Positions 26,859 through 35,945 are shown, numbered from the stretch's first letter. The stretch is 64,000 nucleotides of DNA from Gemmatimonadota bacterium (GCA_030428885.1 JAUIEJ010000001.1:558001-622000); one strand, 5' to 3'. The notes: generated from the letters alone by a model not told the origin. Translations and numbers: made by a program.

Positions 26859-27080
26859 ATGGACGCATTGCTGCTGCCCGCCCTCGACGACGAGTCCCTC
26901 GCCCGCCTCGGCATCCGGGCCCAGGACGACGACGAGAACTGGGAGGAGAAGGCCTGGTCCGAGGACGACGAAGAAGACGAGGACTGGGACGAGGACGACG
27001 ATTGGGACGACGAGGAAGACGAGGAGATGGACGACGACGAGGAGGAGGACTGGGACGACGAGGAGTGGGACGAGGACTAG
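26859..27080 (+). CDS. Extremely acidic small protein with spaced tryptophans
   Basis: A 73-residue protein. The first ~22 residues look like an ordinary amphipathic segment (MDALLLPALDDESLARLGIR). The remaining 51 are about 80% Asp/Glu (40 of 51), interrupted by six Trp, one Lys and few other residues. No signal peptide or Cys is present. It has a good promoter, leader hairpin and AGGAGA ribosome-binding site, so it is probably expressed. I recognise no family. Poly-acidic proteins can be DNA mimics, chaperones for basic proteins or cation buffers; none is demonstrated here. Its TAG stop is the left CTAG of the MITE-like insertion. A biased GC-rich composition could mimic such a frame, but the promoter and RBS argue for a real gene. 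Confidence 0.65.
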   Translation: MDALLLPALDDESLARLGIRAQDDDENWEEKAWSEDDEEDEDWDEDDDWDDEEDEEMDDDEEEDWDDEEWDED

Positions 27081-27357
27081 AAGGGTGTTGAAGAAGTGGG
27101 GCGAGTCGCGTTGAGGGCGCCACAGGGCCAGATCCAAGGCGGCTCGTCGAAGGCATAGCCATAGCTACGGCGAGACGGGCCAACGCAGGAGATGGCCCTG
27201 TGCCGCCCCCAACCCTCCGGGCGCGGGGGGTTCCGGGGCCCAGGCGTCGTCTTTCCTCCTCGTCGTGACGCTGCCACGACTCGTCGTCTCTCCTACCTCT
27301 GGACACCCGGAAGACCCCGGCGCGCGACCGCACCCCACTTCTTCAACACCCTTCTAG
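27077..27357. mobile_element. MITE-like element, 21-bp terminal inverted repeats, CTAG target duplication
   Basis: The left terminal repeat (27081-27101, starting AAGGGTGTTGAAGAAGTGGG) is perfectly repeated in reverse at 27333-27353. Each end is flanked by CTAG (27077-27080 and 27354-27357), consistent with a 4-bp target duplication. The 273-bp interior contains no convincing gene. A second inverted repeat inside (27115-27130 against 27193-27208, 15 of 16 pairs) and a GTCGTG/CACGAC hairpin give it strong secondary structure. It is therefore a non-autonomous element needing a transposase from elsewhere. The left CTAG holds the TAG stop of the acidic gene and the right CTAG the TAG stop of the convergent kinase gene, so neither reading frame was damaged. 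Confidence 0.82.
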
Positions 27358-29336
27358 GTCGTGGGGAGGACCCGCCGCTTGCGCACGGCGGCCCGTATCC
27401 CGTCCAGGAGTTCCTCTTTCCGTACCGGCTTCCCCACGTGCCCGTCGCATCCGGCCTCCAGCGCCGCCTCGACCTCCCGGGGCGCGGTGGAGGCCGAGAA
27501 CGCGATGACGGGCACGCCGGGGTCTCCGGCGTCCGCCTCCCGAGCCCGGATCGTGCGCACGGCCCTGTAGCCGTCCATCTCGGGCATCACCAGGTCCATG
27601 AGGACCGCGCCCACCCTCGGCGGGCGGTCCAGGCGGGCCAGGGCTTCCCGGCCGTTTTCGGCTTCCTCCACCTCGCAGCCCTGCTTGGTGAGGAGGGCCC
27701 GAACGAGAAGCCGATTCACGGCGTTGTCGTCCACCACCAGCACGCGGCGGGGCCAGTCGGGGTCGGCGGTACCGCCGTCGTCGCCTCCCGAGGGATCGGG
27801 TGACGGCGACGCCCCGCGGCGTCGGGCCCGGCACACCGCCTCCTTGAGGCGACTCCACGACACGGGCTGGACGACCCGCTCGTGCACCGACGCGCCGGGG
27901 TCGTGGGCGTCCTGCACCCGGGTGACCAGCACCAGCCCCGGGGCGTGAGGCCCCCGGGCGATCCCGTCCACCGTGCCCTCCAGGTCGCCCTGGGCCCAGG
28001 TGTCGTCCACCACGGCCACGCCGAAGGGGCGTCCGGCCTCGGCCGCGTCGCGAATCACCCCGCCGAGCTGCTCCAGGGCGTCGACCTCGGTGACGGTGGC
28101 GCCGCTCCGCTCCAGGAGATCCCGGAGCAGGGCACGATGGCCTCCGTGGTCGTCGGCCAGGACGATGCGCCCGCCGGCCAGGGTCCGGGTCGGGGTGGGG
28201 GGGGCGTCCTCGGCGGGGCGGAGGGGCACCTCCACGGTGAAGGTGCTCCCCACCCCCGGCTCGCTCTCGGCCCGGAGGGTGCCCCCCATGAGGGTGGTGA
28301 GTTCCCGGCAGAGGGCCAGTCCCAGACCACTCCCTCCGTGGCGCCGGGTCATGGACCCGTCCACCTGGCTGAAGCGCTCGAAGACACTCTCCAGTCGCTC
28401 GGCGGGAATCCCCACCCCCGTGTCCCGGACGGCGATCCGGAGTCCCCCGGAGTGATCCGGGCCCCCGAACTCGGCCCGGAGTTCCACCTCGCCCTCCTCG
28501 GTGAACTTCACGGCGTTGCTCAGGAGGTTCATGACCACCTGCCGCACCCGGACCGGATCGCCCCGCCAGGGCCGATCGGCGTCGGGTTGGACCCGGACCA
28601 GGAGTTCCAGCTCCCGGGTGTGGGCCATGGGAGCCACCACCGAGGCGGCGCCCTCCAGCAGGGTCCGGAGGTCGAAGGTCTCCTCTTCGAGGCGCATCCC
28701 GCCGGCCTCGAGCTTGGAGAGGTCCATGATCTCGTTCACGAGGCCCAGGAGGGACTCCCCGGCGGTGCGGAGTACGTCGAGCTGACCCTTCTGCCGCACG
28801 TCGAGGTCGGTGTCGGCCAGCAGGTCGGCCATGCCCAGCACCGCGTTCAGGGGCGTGCGGATCTCGTGGCTCATGTTCACGAGGAATTCCGACTTGGCCC
28901 GTGCCGCCGCTTCGGCGGCATCCCGGGCGGTGGCCAGTTCCTCGGTCATCTTCACCCGGTCGGTCACGTCCCGACCCACCCCGGCGAGGTAGACGATGCG
29001 CCCGTCGTCGTCGGTGAGGGGGAAGATGTTGGTCTGCTGCCAGTAGGTGGAGCCGTCCTTCCGCCGGTTGGGCACCAGCATGTTCCAGCTCCGCCCCGAC
29101 AGCACGGTTTCCCAGAGGTGGGCGTAGAAGGTCTGGTCCCGGAGTCCCGATTTCAGGAGCCGGGGGCTCTGGCCCAACGCCTCGGCCGGCGTGTACCCCG
29201 TCATCTCGGTGAAGCCCTCGTTCACGTACACGATCCGCCCGTCCCGGTCCGTGAGGAGGACCAGGGCCGGCGTCTGCTCCACGAGGTTGGCGAGGAGCTG
29301 AGGCGGGATCGGGTGGAGGGAGCGAGATCCGGGCAT
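27354..29336 (-). CDS. Hybrid sensor histidine kinase (PAS-HisKA-HATPase-receivers)
   Basis: A 660-residue cytoplasmic kinase. Residues ~13-128 form a PAS domain (IVYVNEGFTEMTGYTPAEAL with a PAC tail GVGRDVTDR). HisKA has NMSHEIRTPLNAVLG with the phospho-acceptor His157. HATPase_c has VVMNLLSNAVKFTEEGE, DTGVGIPAERLESVFERFSQ and HGGSGLGLALC. A first receiver-like domain (IVLADDHGGHRALLRDLLER) looks degenerate. A second, intact receiver has VLVVDDNAVNRLL, the phospho-Asp in VLMDLVMPEMDG and the Lys in HVGKPV. There is no transmembrane segment. The ATG at 29336 begins 173 bp from the divergent M14 peptidase gene. The stop lies in the right CTAG of the MITE. Signal and target unknown. Confidence 0.92.
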   Translation of the reverse strand: MPGSRSLHPIPPQLLANLVEQTPALVLLTDRDGRIVYVNEGFTEMTGYTPAEALGQSPRLLKSGLRDQTFYAHLWETVLSGRSWNMLVPNRRKDGSTYWQQTNIFPLTDDDGRIVYLAGVGRDVTDRVKMTEELATARDAAEAAARAKSEFLVNMSHEIRTPLNAVLGMADLLADTDLDVRQKGQLDVLRTAGESLLGLVNEIMDLSKLEAGGMRLEEETFDLRTLLEGAASVVAPMAHTRELELLVRVQPDADRPWRGDPVRVRQVVMNLLSNAVKFTEEGEVELRAEFGGPDHSGGLRIAVRDTGVGIPAERLESVFERFSQVDGSMTRRHGGSGLGLALCRELTTLMGGTLRAESEPGVGSTFTVEVPLRPAEDAPPTPTRTLAGGRIVLADDHGGHRALLRDLLERSGATVTEVDALEQLGGVIRDAAEAGRPFGVAVVDDTWAQGDLEGTVDGIARGPHAPGLVLVTRVQDAHDPGASVHERVVQPVSWSRLKEAVCRARRRGASPSPDPSGGDDGGTADPDWPRRVLVVDDNAVNRLLVRALLTKQGCEVEEAENGREALARLDRPPRVGAVLMDLVMPEMDGYRAVRTIRAREADAGDPGVPVIAFSASTAPREVEAALEAGCDGHVGKPVRKEELLDGIRAAVRKRRVLPTT

Positions 29337-29509
29337 GGTGCGGGAAAGATGTGCGGGGGGCGACCGCTCACCAGGGAGTGTCGGCGGAAAGGATGCGCAC
29401 GTTGAGGAGCGGGACGCCCCGCTCCACCTCGTCTGGCCGCGGGCGCGGCGGGGGGCCACTTTGCAGCCCAGGAGGCCCGCCGGGCTCCCGCCCACCCCCG
29501 TTCCCGTCC

Positions 29510-32269
29510 ATGCCGATGTCCCCGTCCCGTGCCGCCGCTCGCCTCTTCGCCGCCGCCCTGATGCTGGCCCCCGGGCTCGCTCTGGGCCAGGTCCCCACTC
29601 CCGAATCCGTGCTGGGCCACCGGGTGGGCGAAGACTTCCACCTGGCCACCTACGAAGAGTCCATGGCGTATTTCCAGGCTCTCGACGCGGCCTCGGACCG
29701 GGTGGAGATGCGCCAGGTCGGGGTTACTTCGGAGGGCCGCCCGTGGTTCGTGGCCTTCGTGAGCTCAGCCGCCAACCTCCGCAACCTGGAGCGGCATCGG
29801 GAGATCGCCCAGCGGCTCGCCCACCCCGAGGGCCTCACCGACGACGAGGCCCGGGCCCTGGCCGCCGAGGGGCGGGCCCTGGTCCACATCGACGGCGGGC
29901 TCCACGCCAGCGAGGTGGCCCACGCCCAGCACACGATCCAGTTGGCCTACGACCTGGTGACGGGCGACGACGATCCCGAAGTGGCGGCCATCCTGGACAA
30001 CGTGATCCTGCTATTGTGGCCCTCCATCAATCCCGACGGCCAGACCATGGTGGCCGAGTGGTACCGGCAGAACCTGGGCACGCCCTACGAGGTGTCCCCC
30101 ATGCCCGAGCTCTATCAGAAGTACATCGGGCACGACAACAACCGCGACGGCTACATGATCAACATGATCGAGTCGCGGGTGGTGACCCGGGTCACCCGGG
30201 AGTGGGAGCCCCAGATCCTCTACAATCACCACCAGACGTCGCCGTTCCCCACCCGGATCTGGATCCCGCCCTTCGCCGAGCCCGTCTCGCCCGACGTGCA
30301 TCCCCTCATGTGGCGCACGGTCAACCTCATCGGCATGGCCATGTCCCACGCCCTGGAGGAGCGGGGCCAGAAGGGGGCGACCCACATGGGCACGGGGTTC
30401 GACAACTGGTACCCGGGCTTCATGGACCACGCCAACAACTTCCACAACGTGGCGTCGTTCCTCACCGAGACGGCGCTGTACCGCTACGCCACGCCCCACT
30501 TCTACACCCTGGGCGACTTTCCCCAGAACGCCCGGGACCTCCGCCCCCAGTCCCTCTACTCCTCCCCGTGGGAGGGCGGATGGTGGCGCATCGGCGACGC
30601 CGTGGACTACATGCTGACCGCGTCGTTTTCGGTGCTGGATTTCGCGGCGAAGTACCGCTCCGACGTGCTCTACAACCGGTACCAGGCGGGGCGGGACGTC
30701 ATCGCCCGGTACGCGTCGGCGCCGCCCTACGCGTGGTTCGTGCCCCGGGACCAGCGGGACCCCGTGGCGGCCGTGGAACTGCTGCGGCGGCTGGCCTTCA
30801 ACGGCATCGAGGTGTCCCAGCTCACCCGGGACGTGGAGTTCGAGGGTGTGGCCCACGCCGCGGGCACCTGGGTGATTCCCATGGACCAGCCCTTCGCCCA
30901 CTACGTGAAGCAGCTCTTCGAGGTGCAGGAGTACCCCGATCTCCGGGAGTATCCCGAGGGACCCCCGGACCAGCCGTACGACATCGCGGGCTGGACGCTC
31001 CCGCTCCAGATGGGGGTGCGGGTGGTGGCGGCCCAATCGCCCGTGGACGGGCTCGACGGCGCCCTGGAGCCGGTGTCGGGCGAGGCCCGGCCCTGGGACG
31101 GGGGCGAGGGGGGGGACGCCGATGCCGCGGCCTTCGACACGCCCCCGGGCGTGGGATTCGACAGCCATCCGGTGGCGTCGGGCATCGTGCCGCCCCCGGG
31201 AACGGTGCGGGGTGGCGGTGGGGCCCTGGTGCTCGATCCCGCCCAGAACAACACCTTCAAGGCGCTGAACCGGGCGTGGGATCTGGGGGCCACGGTGCGC
31301 TTCCGTCCCGGAGTCGCCGGCGGGGCCGGTGAGGCCGGCACCTCGGGGCGGTGGATCGTCTCGGGGCTGTCGGGCGACGCCCGCACCGCCATGGTCCGGG
31401 ACTTCGCCCTCCAGGCCGAAGGCGGCGGCGCCGACGGGGTGGTGGTGCGGCGACCCCGCATCGGCCTCTTCCACCCCTTCCAGCCGAGCATGGACGAAGG
31501 GTGGACCCGGTGGGTCATGGAGATGTACGGCTTCCAGCCCGCCGAACTCACCAACCCCGACGTCCGGGCCGGAGAACTGGGGGAGCGGTACGACGTCATC
31601 GTCATCGCCGACATGCGGGCGGGCCAGATCGTCGACGGGTACGACCCCGGCGAGATTCCGGGGCGCTACGCCGGCGGCATCGGCGCCGAGGGCATCCGGG
31701 CCCTGGATGCCTTCGTCCGGGGCGGGGGCACCCTGGTCACCCTCAACGGCAGCAGCCGCTTCGCCATGGACGCCCTGCACCTGCCGGTACGGGACGTGTC
31801 CGACGGGCGGCGGCGCACCGACTTCTTCGTGAGCGGCTCCATTCTGGAACTCCTCACCGATCCGTCCCACCCGGTCATGTCGGGCATGCCCGAGCGTGCG
31901 CCCATGCTGGTGGGGGGCGGGCCCGTCTTCACCGTGGACGACGACTTCCAGGGGCGGGTGTTCGCCCGCTACGGCGACGAGGGATCGCCGCTCCTGTCGG
32001 GCTACCTCCTGGGGGAGGAGCACCTCCAGGGGTACGCCGCGGGGGTGGAGGTGCGCCACGGCGAGGGGCGGGTGGTGCTCCTGGGCGTGCGCCCCCAGTG
32101 GCGGGGCCAGCCCTTCGGATCGTTCCGTGTGCTCTTCGGGGCGGCGCTGTACGACTCCATCGTGGCCGGTGCGGCACCCGAGGGGGAGCCGTTCTGGACG
32201 GCGCCCGACGACGAGTCCGGCGAGGACGAGCCCGGCGGCGAGTCGGGTCGGTCCGGGGGAGGGAGCTGA
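29510..32269 (+). CDS. Secreted M14 zinc carboxypeptidase-like protein (copy 1)
   Basis: A 919-residue exported protein with signal peptide (AAALMLAPGLALGQ). The M14 domain spans roughly residues 40-350: HIDGGLHASEVAHAQHT contains the HxxE zinc pair, LLWPSINPDGQTMV is the conserved Asn-Pro-Asp-Gly stretch and YNHHQTSPFPTRIWIPP supplies the third His. The C-terminal ~350 residues contain a class I amidotransferase-like fold (YDVIVIADMRAG, GTLVTLNGSSRFAMDAL, GRVVLLGVRPQWRGQPFGS). This two-part architecture is characteristic of Gemmatimonadota M14 proteins. A tandem paralogue follows after 1 bp. ATG at 29510 (or 29516) begins the signal peptide; no strong RBS is visible. Confidence 0.88.
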   Translation: MPMSPSRAAARLFAAALMLAPGLALGQVPTPESVLGHRVGEDFHLATYEESMAYFQALDAASDRVEMRQVGVTSEGRPWFVAFVSSAANLRNLERHREIAQRLAHPEGLTDDEARALAAEGRALVHIDGGLHASEVAHAQHTIQLAYDLVTGDDDPEVAAILDNVILLLWPSINPDGQTMVAEWYRQNLGTPYEVSPMPELYQKYIGHDNNRDGYMINMIESRVVTRVTREWEPQILYNHHQTSPFPTRIWIPPFAEPVSPDVHPLMWRTVNLIGMAMSHALEERGQKGATHMGTGFDNWYPGFMDHANNFHNVASFLTETALYRYATPHFYTLGDFPQNARDLRPQSLYSSPWEGGWWRIGDAVDYMLTASFSVLDFAAKYRSDVLYNRYQAGRDVIARYASAPPYAWFVPRDQRDPVAAVELLRRLAFNGIEVSQLTRDVEFEGVAHAAGTWVIPMDQPFAHYVKQLFEVQEYPDLREYPEGPPDQPYDIAGWTLPLQMGVRVVAAQSPVDGLDGALEPVSGEARPWDGGEGGDADAAAFDTPPGVGFDSHPVASGIVPPPGTVRGGGGALVLDPAQNNTFKALNRAWDLGATVRFRPGVAGGAGEAGTSGRWIVSGLSGDARTAMVRDFALQAEGGGADGVVVRRPRIGLFHPFQPSMDEGWTRWVMEMYGFQPAELTNPDVRAGELGERYDVIVIADMRAGQIVDGYDPGEIPGRYAGGIGAEGIRALDAFVRGGGTLVTLNGSSRFAMDALHLPVRDVSDGRRRTDFFVSGSILELLTDPSHPVMSGMPERAPMLVGGGPVFTVDDDFQGRVFARYGDEGSPLLSGYLLGEEHLQGYAAGVEVRHGEGRVVLLGVRPQWRGQPFGSFRVLFGAALYDSIVAGAAPEGEPFWTAPDDESGEDEPGGESGRSGGGS

Positions 32270-32270
32270 C

Positions 32271-34952
32271 GTGGGCCGGCGGTGGCGCCGGGGCGGCGCG
32301 GCCGTGTGGAGCCTGATGGCGGCGGCCCTGACCGCCGGGCCGGGGGCGGGGCAGGCCCTTCCCACGCCGGCTTCGGTGCTGGGCTTCACCCCGGGCGACG
32401 ACTTCCACCTGGCCACCTACGAGCAATCGCTGGAGTACTTCGAGGCCCTGGCGGCGGCCTCGCCGCGCATGGAACTGGTGGAGACCGGCCGGACCACCGA
32501 GGGGCGGCGCTGGGTGTTCGCCGTCGTGTCGTCGCCGGCCAACCTGGCCCGCCTCGACGAGATTCGCGCGGCGGCGCGGCGCCTGGCCGACCCCGAGTCC
32601 CTCACCGAAGCCCAGGCGAGGGAGCTGGTGGCCGCTACGCCGGCGCTGGTGGACATCAACGGGGGACTCCACGCCACCGAGGTGGCCGGGGTCCAACACA
32701 CGATCCAACTGGCCTACGACCTGGTGTCCGGGGGCGACGACGACGCCCGCATCGCCTCGATCCTCGACGACGTGGTGGTGGTGCTGTGGCCGTCCCTGAA
32801 TCCCGACGGCCAGACCATGGTGGCCGACTGGTACATGCAGAACGTGGGCACGCCCTACGAGACGGCGCCTCTCCCGTTCCTGTACCAGGCCTACCTGGGC
32901 CACGACAACAATCGCGACGCGTACATGCTCAACATGATCGAGTCGCGGGTCCTGGCCCGGACGTGGCAGGAGTGGGAACCCCAGATCATCTACGTGCACC
33001 ATCAGTCGTCGCCGTTCCCCACCCGCATCTGGCTCCCGCCCTTCGCCGAACCCGTGGCGCCCCGGGTGCCGGCCCTCATGTCCCGGCAGGTGAACACCAT
33101 CGGCATGGCCATCGCCCAGATGCTGGAAGGACGGGGCATGCCCGGGGCCGTGCACATGGGCACGGGCTTCGACGCCTGGTATCCGGGCTACGTGGACTAC
33201 CTGCCCATGCTCCGGCACCAGATCGCGTTCTGGACCGAGACGGCCCTGTACCGCTACGCCACCCCGCGGTTCTACACGCTGAGCGACTTTCCCCCGGGCC
33301 GCCGGGAGCTCCGTCAGGAGTCCCTCTACTCGAGCCCCTGGACCGGAGGGTGGTGGCGACTGCAGGACGCGGTGGACTACATGCGGGTGGCTTCGGTGGC
33401 GGTGCTGGATTACGCCGCCAAGTATCGCGAAGACCTGCTCCTGAACCGCTGGCGGTCGGGGCGCAGCGTCGTGGACCACTACCGGTCCGAACCGCCCTTC
33501 GCGTGGTTCGTCCCCCGGGATCAGCGCGACCCCGTGGCCCCCGCCGAGCTGCTGCGCCGGCTCGCGTTCAACGGCGTGCGGATCTCGACCCTGGATCGGG
33601 AGGTGGAGCACGACGGTCTGCGCTGGCCCGCGGGCACCTGGGTGATTCCCGCCGATCAACCCATGGGGGAGCTGGCGCGCCAGCTCCTGGAGGTCCAGAC
33701 GTACCCCGACCTGCGGGAGTATCCCGACGGTCCGCCGGAACAGCCCTACGACGCCGCCGGCTGGACGCTGCCCTACCAGGCCGACGTCCGGGTGGCGGCG
33801 GCCCGGGCGCCTCTGGGCGACGACGTGCGCTCGGCCCTGGTGCCGGTGGAAGCCGAGGCGGTGCCCTGGGACGCGGGAGCCGACGATGCCGCCCCCTTCG
33901 ACGCCGTGCCCGGCGTGGGCTTCGACAGTCATCCCGTGGCGGCGGGGATCGTCCCCCTTCCGGGTCGACTCGAGGGATCGGGTCCCGCCCTCCATCTCGA
34001 CCCGGCCCAGAACAACGCGTTCACCGCGCTGAACCGCGCCTGGGACGCCGGCGCCGAGGTGCGGTGGGCGGCGGGGGAGGGGGGCCGGGGCCCCCGGTGG
34101 GTGGTGACGGGGCTGGGGAGCGGCGCCGCGAGCGCCCTCGTGGACGAACTCCACCTCCAGGCCTCCCGGGGTCCGGCCCGGGGCACCCCGGTGGCCCGCC
34201 CCCGGGTGGGGCTCTACCGGCCGTGGACCGCCAGCATGGACGAAGGGTGGACCCGGTGGCTCCTGGAGCGGTACGGGTTCGCCTTCACGTCGCTCCGGGA
34301 CGCCGACCTCCGGGCCGGCGGCCTGGGGGATCGCTACGACGTCATCGTCCTTCCCTCCGAGTCGGCGGGGCGGCTCCGGAACGGCCACGCCACCGGCACC
34401 GTGCCGGGGCGATACGCCGGGGGCATGGGTGAGTCCGGGGTCCGGGCGCTGGACGACTTCGTCCGGGGCGGGGGCACGCTGGTGGCACTGAACGCCAGTT
34501 GGCAGTTGCCGGTGGAGGCCTTCCACCTCCCCGTCACCAACGTGGTGGGAGGCCTCGGGCGCGACGAGTACTTCGTGTCGGGGTCGCTCCTGGAGATCCG
34601 GACCGACCCCGAACACCCCCTGACGGCGGGCATGCGGGAACGGGCCCCGGTGTTCGTGGATCGGAGCCCCGTCTTCCGGCCCGACGAAGGGTTCGAGGGT
34701 CGGGTGGTGGCGTGGTACGGCGACGAGGGCTCGCCCCTCCTGTCGGGCTACCTCCTGGGCGAAGAGCACCTCCACGGGGCCGCGGCCGTCCTGGAGGCCC
34801 GACACGGCGACGGGCGGGTGGTGCTCATGGGCCTGAGGCCCCAGTGGCGCGGCCAGCCCCTGGGGTCGTTCCGCCTCCTCTTCGACGCGGTCCTGTACAC
34901 CCGAGCCGTGGCCGACGCGGCGCCCCCCGAGGCGGAGGGCGAGTCGGGTTGA
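32271..34952 (+). CDS. Secreted M14 zinc carboxypeptidase-like protein (copy 2)
   Basis: An 893-residue paralogue of the preceding gene with the same domain order. Signal peptide (LMAAALTAGPGAGQA), M14 zinc motif LVDINGGLHATEVAGVQHT, LNPDGQTMVADWYMQN, third-His region YVHHQSSPFPTRIWLPP, and C-terminal amidotransferase-like region (YDVIVLPSESAG, GTLVALNASWQLPVEAFHL, VVLMGLRPQWRGQPLGS). The GTG at 32271 lies 1 bp after the stop of copy 1 and is preceded by GAGGGAG, so the pair is co-transcribed. Both copies retain the zinc ligands, suggesting two active enzymes with different specificity. Probably periplasmic or secreted. Confidence 0.88.
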   Translation: MGRRWRRGGAAVWSLMAAALTAGPGAGQALPTPASVLGFTPGDDFHLATYEQSLEYFEALAAASPRMELVETGRTTEGRRWVFAVVSSPANLARLDEIRAAARRLADPESLTEAQARELVAATPALVDINGGLHATEVAGVQHTIQLAYDLVSGGDDDARIASILDDVVVVLWPSLNPDGQTMVADWYMQNVGTPYETAPLPFLYQAYLGHDNNRDAYMLNMIESRVLARTWQEWEPQIIYVHHQSSPFPTRIWLPPFAEPVAPRVPALMSRQVNTIGMAIAQMLEGRGMPGAVHMGTGFDAWYPGYVDYLPMLRHQIAFWTETALYRYATPRFYTLSDFPPGRRELRQESLYSSPWTGGWWRLQDAVDYMRVASVAVLDYAAKYREDLLLNRWRSGRSVVDHYRSEPPFAWFVPRDQRDPVAPAELLRRLAFNGVRISTLDREVEHDGLRWPAGTWVIPADQPMGELARQLLEVQTYPDLREYPDGPPEQPYDAAGWTLPYQADVRVAAARAPLGDDVRSALVPVEAEAVPWDAGADDAAPFDAVPGVGFDSHPVAAGIVPLPGRLEGSGPALHLDPAQNNAFTALNRAWDAGAEVRWAAGEGGRGPRWVVTGLGSGAASALVDELHLQASRGPARGTPVARPRVGLYRPWTASMDEGWTRWLLERYGFAFTSLRDADLRAGGLGDRYDVIVLPSESAGRLRNGHATGTVPGRYAGGMGESGVRALDDFVRGGGTLVALNASWQLPVEAFHLPVTNVVGGLGRDEYFVSGSLLEIRTDPEHPLTAGMRERAPVFVDRSPVFRPDEGFEGRVVAWYGDEGSPLLSGYLLGEEHLHGAAAVLEARHGDGRVVLMGLRPQWRGQPLGSFRLLFDAVLYTRAVADAAPPEAEGESG

Positions 34953-35016
34953 GGGGGGCCTCCCGTCATCCCGGGGTTGCTCGACCTCGGTGGGCGGCTT
35001 GATCTTGATCGTTCAC

Positions 35017-35031
35017 GCGGCCCCGGGCCGC
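35017..35031 (+). terminator. GC palindrome after the M14 pair
   Basis: GCGGCCC (35017-35023) and GGGCCGC (35025-35031) are separated by a single C, in the 119-bp gap between the M14 pair and the rhomboid gene. It could fold as a short hairpin but has no T run. Confidence 0.3.
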
Positions 35032-35071
35032 GGCGCTCCCGGCGGCCCCCCTCGCGGGGTCCCGGCGGACG

Positions 35072-35932
35072 ATGACCCGAGGGGAGGCCGAGGGTGAGCG
35101 ACCCCCGACGACGCGGTGGCTGGCGGACACGTCCATGTTCATGATGACCCCGTGGGTACGCAGGCTCCTGATCGCCAACGTGGCGATCTTCGTGCTGAGC
35201 GCCTACTTCCTGCCGTATCTCTATCGGGACTTCGTCCTGATCCCGGAGCTGCTCTGGCAGCGCCCCTGGACGGGCATCTCGTACATGTTCCTCCACGGCG
35301 GCTGGTCGCACCTGCTCTTCAACATGATCGGGTTGTTCTTCTTCGGCCCCCGACTCGAACAGCGGCTGGGTGGGGCCGATTTCCTGAAGCTGTACTTCGT
35401 CGCCGGCTTCGGCGGTGCGGCCTTCTCGTTCTTCTTCGAGCCCGGCGCCGCGGTGGTGGGAGCGTCGGGGGCCATCTACGGCATCCTCCTGGCGTTCGCC
35501 ATGATCTGGCCCCGGGAGCGCATCTACATCTGGGCCGTCCTGCCCATCGAGGCGTGGCTGCTGGTGACCCTCATGGTGGGGGCGAGCCTGTGGATGGGCT
35601 TCGGCGGCGCCGGGGGCAACACGGCCCACTTCGCCCATCTCGGGGGACTGGCCTTCGCCTTCGCCTACCTGAAGTGGCGGGAGTGGCGGAAGGGGTCGGA
35701 TCGACGGGACTTCCAGCGCCGCATGGAGCGGGCGGCCGAGCCGTCGGCCGGGCTGTCGGATCGGGCCCAGCTCTCCCGGTGGGAGTCCATCGACGTCGAG
35801 GGGCTCCACGAGCTCAACCGCGAAGAGGTGCGGGACCTCCTGGCCAAGGCCCGGACCCTGGGCGCCCGGGGCCTCACCCCGTCCGAACGCCAGTTCCTGG
35901 ACCGCATGGCGGGGCCCACGGGGGGACGGTGA
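35072..35932 (+). CDS. Rhomboid-family intramembrane serine protease
   Basis: A 286-residue protein with six hydrophobic segments. FLHGGWSHLLFNMIGLFFFG is the conserved L1/TM2 region, GASGAIYG near residue 130 holds the catalytic Ser, and NTAHFAHLGGLAFAFAY near residue 185 holds the catalytic His. A hydrophilic C-terminal tail of about 80 residues is rich in Arg and Glu and ends with a short helical segment (LTPSERQFLDRMAG) found in related bacterial rhomboids. Rhomboids cut transmembrane helices of other proteins in the membrane; the substrate is unknown. The ATG at 35072 is assumed; in-frame ATGs at 35135 and 35144 are alternatives closer to the first helix. Confidence 0.92.
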   Translation: MTRGEAEGERPPTTRWLADTSMFMMTPWVRRLLIANVAIFVLSAYFLPYLYRDFVLIPELLWQRPWTGISYMFLHGGWSHLLFNMIGLFFFGPRLEQRLGGADFLKLYFVAGFGGAAFSFFFEPGAAVVGASGAIYGILLAFAMIWPRERIYIWAVLPIEAWLLVTLMVGASLWMGFGGAGGNTAHFAHLGGLAFAFAYLKWREWRKGSDRRDFQRRMERAAEPSAGLSDRAQLSRWESIDVEGLHELNREEVRDLLAKARTLGARGLTPSERQFLDRMAGPTGGR

Positions 35933-35945
35933 GGCGTCGCCGGCG

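Noticed and set aside
26859-27080. Acidic gene as a mere triplet repeat tract
   Set aside because: Codons are not a simple tandem repeat, Trp codons are interspersed, and promoter, leader and ribosome-binding site precede it, so it is kept as a gene at moderate confidence.
25308-27137. Long minus-strand frame opposite the antiporter and acidic gene
   Set aside because: It is the antisense of the antiporter and of the GAC/GAG-rich acidic gene, giving Val/Leu/Pro/His runs with no family features.
27081-27353. Coding potential inside the MITE-like element
   Set aside because: The frames crossing it have no ribosome-binding site, run into the antisense of the kinase gene and show no transposase motif.
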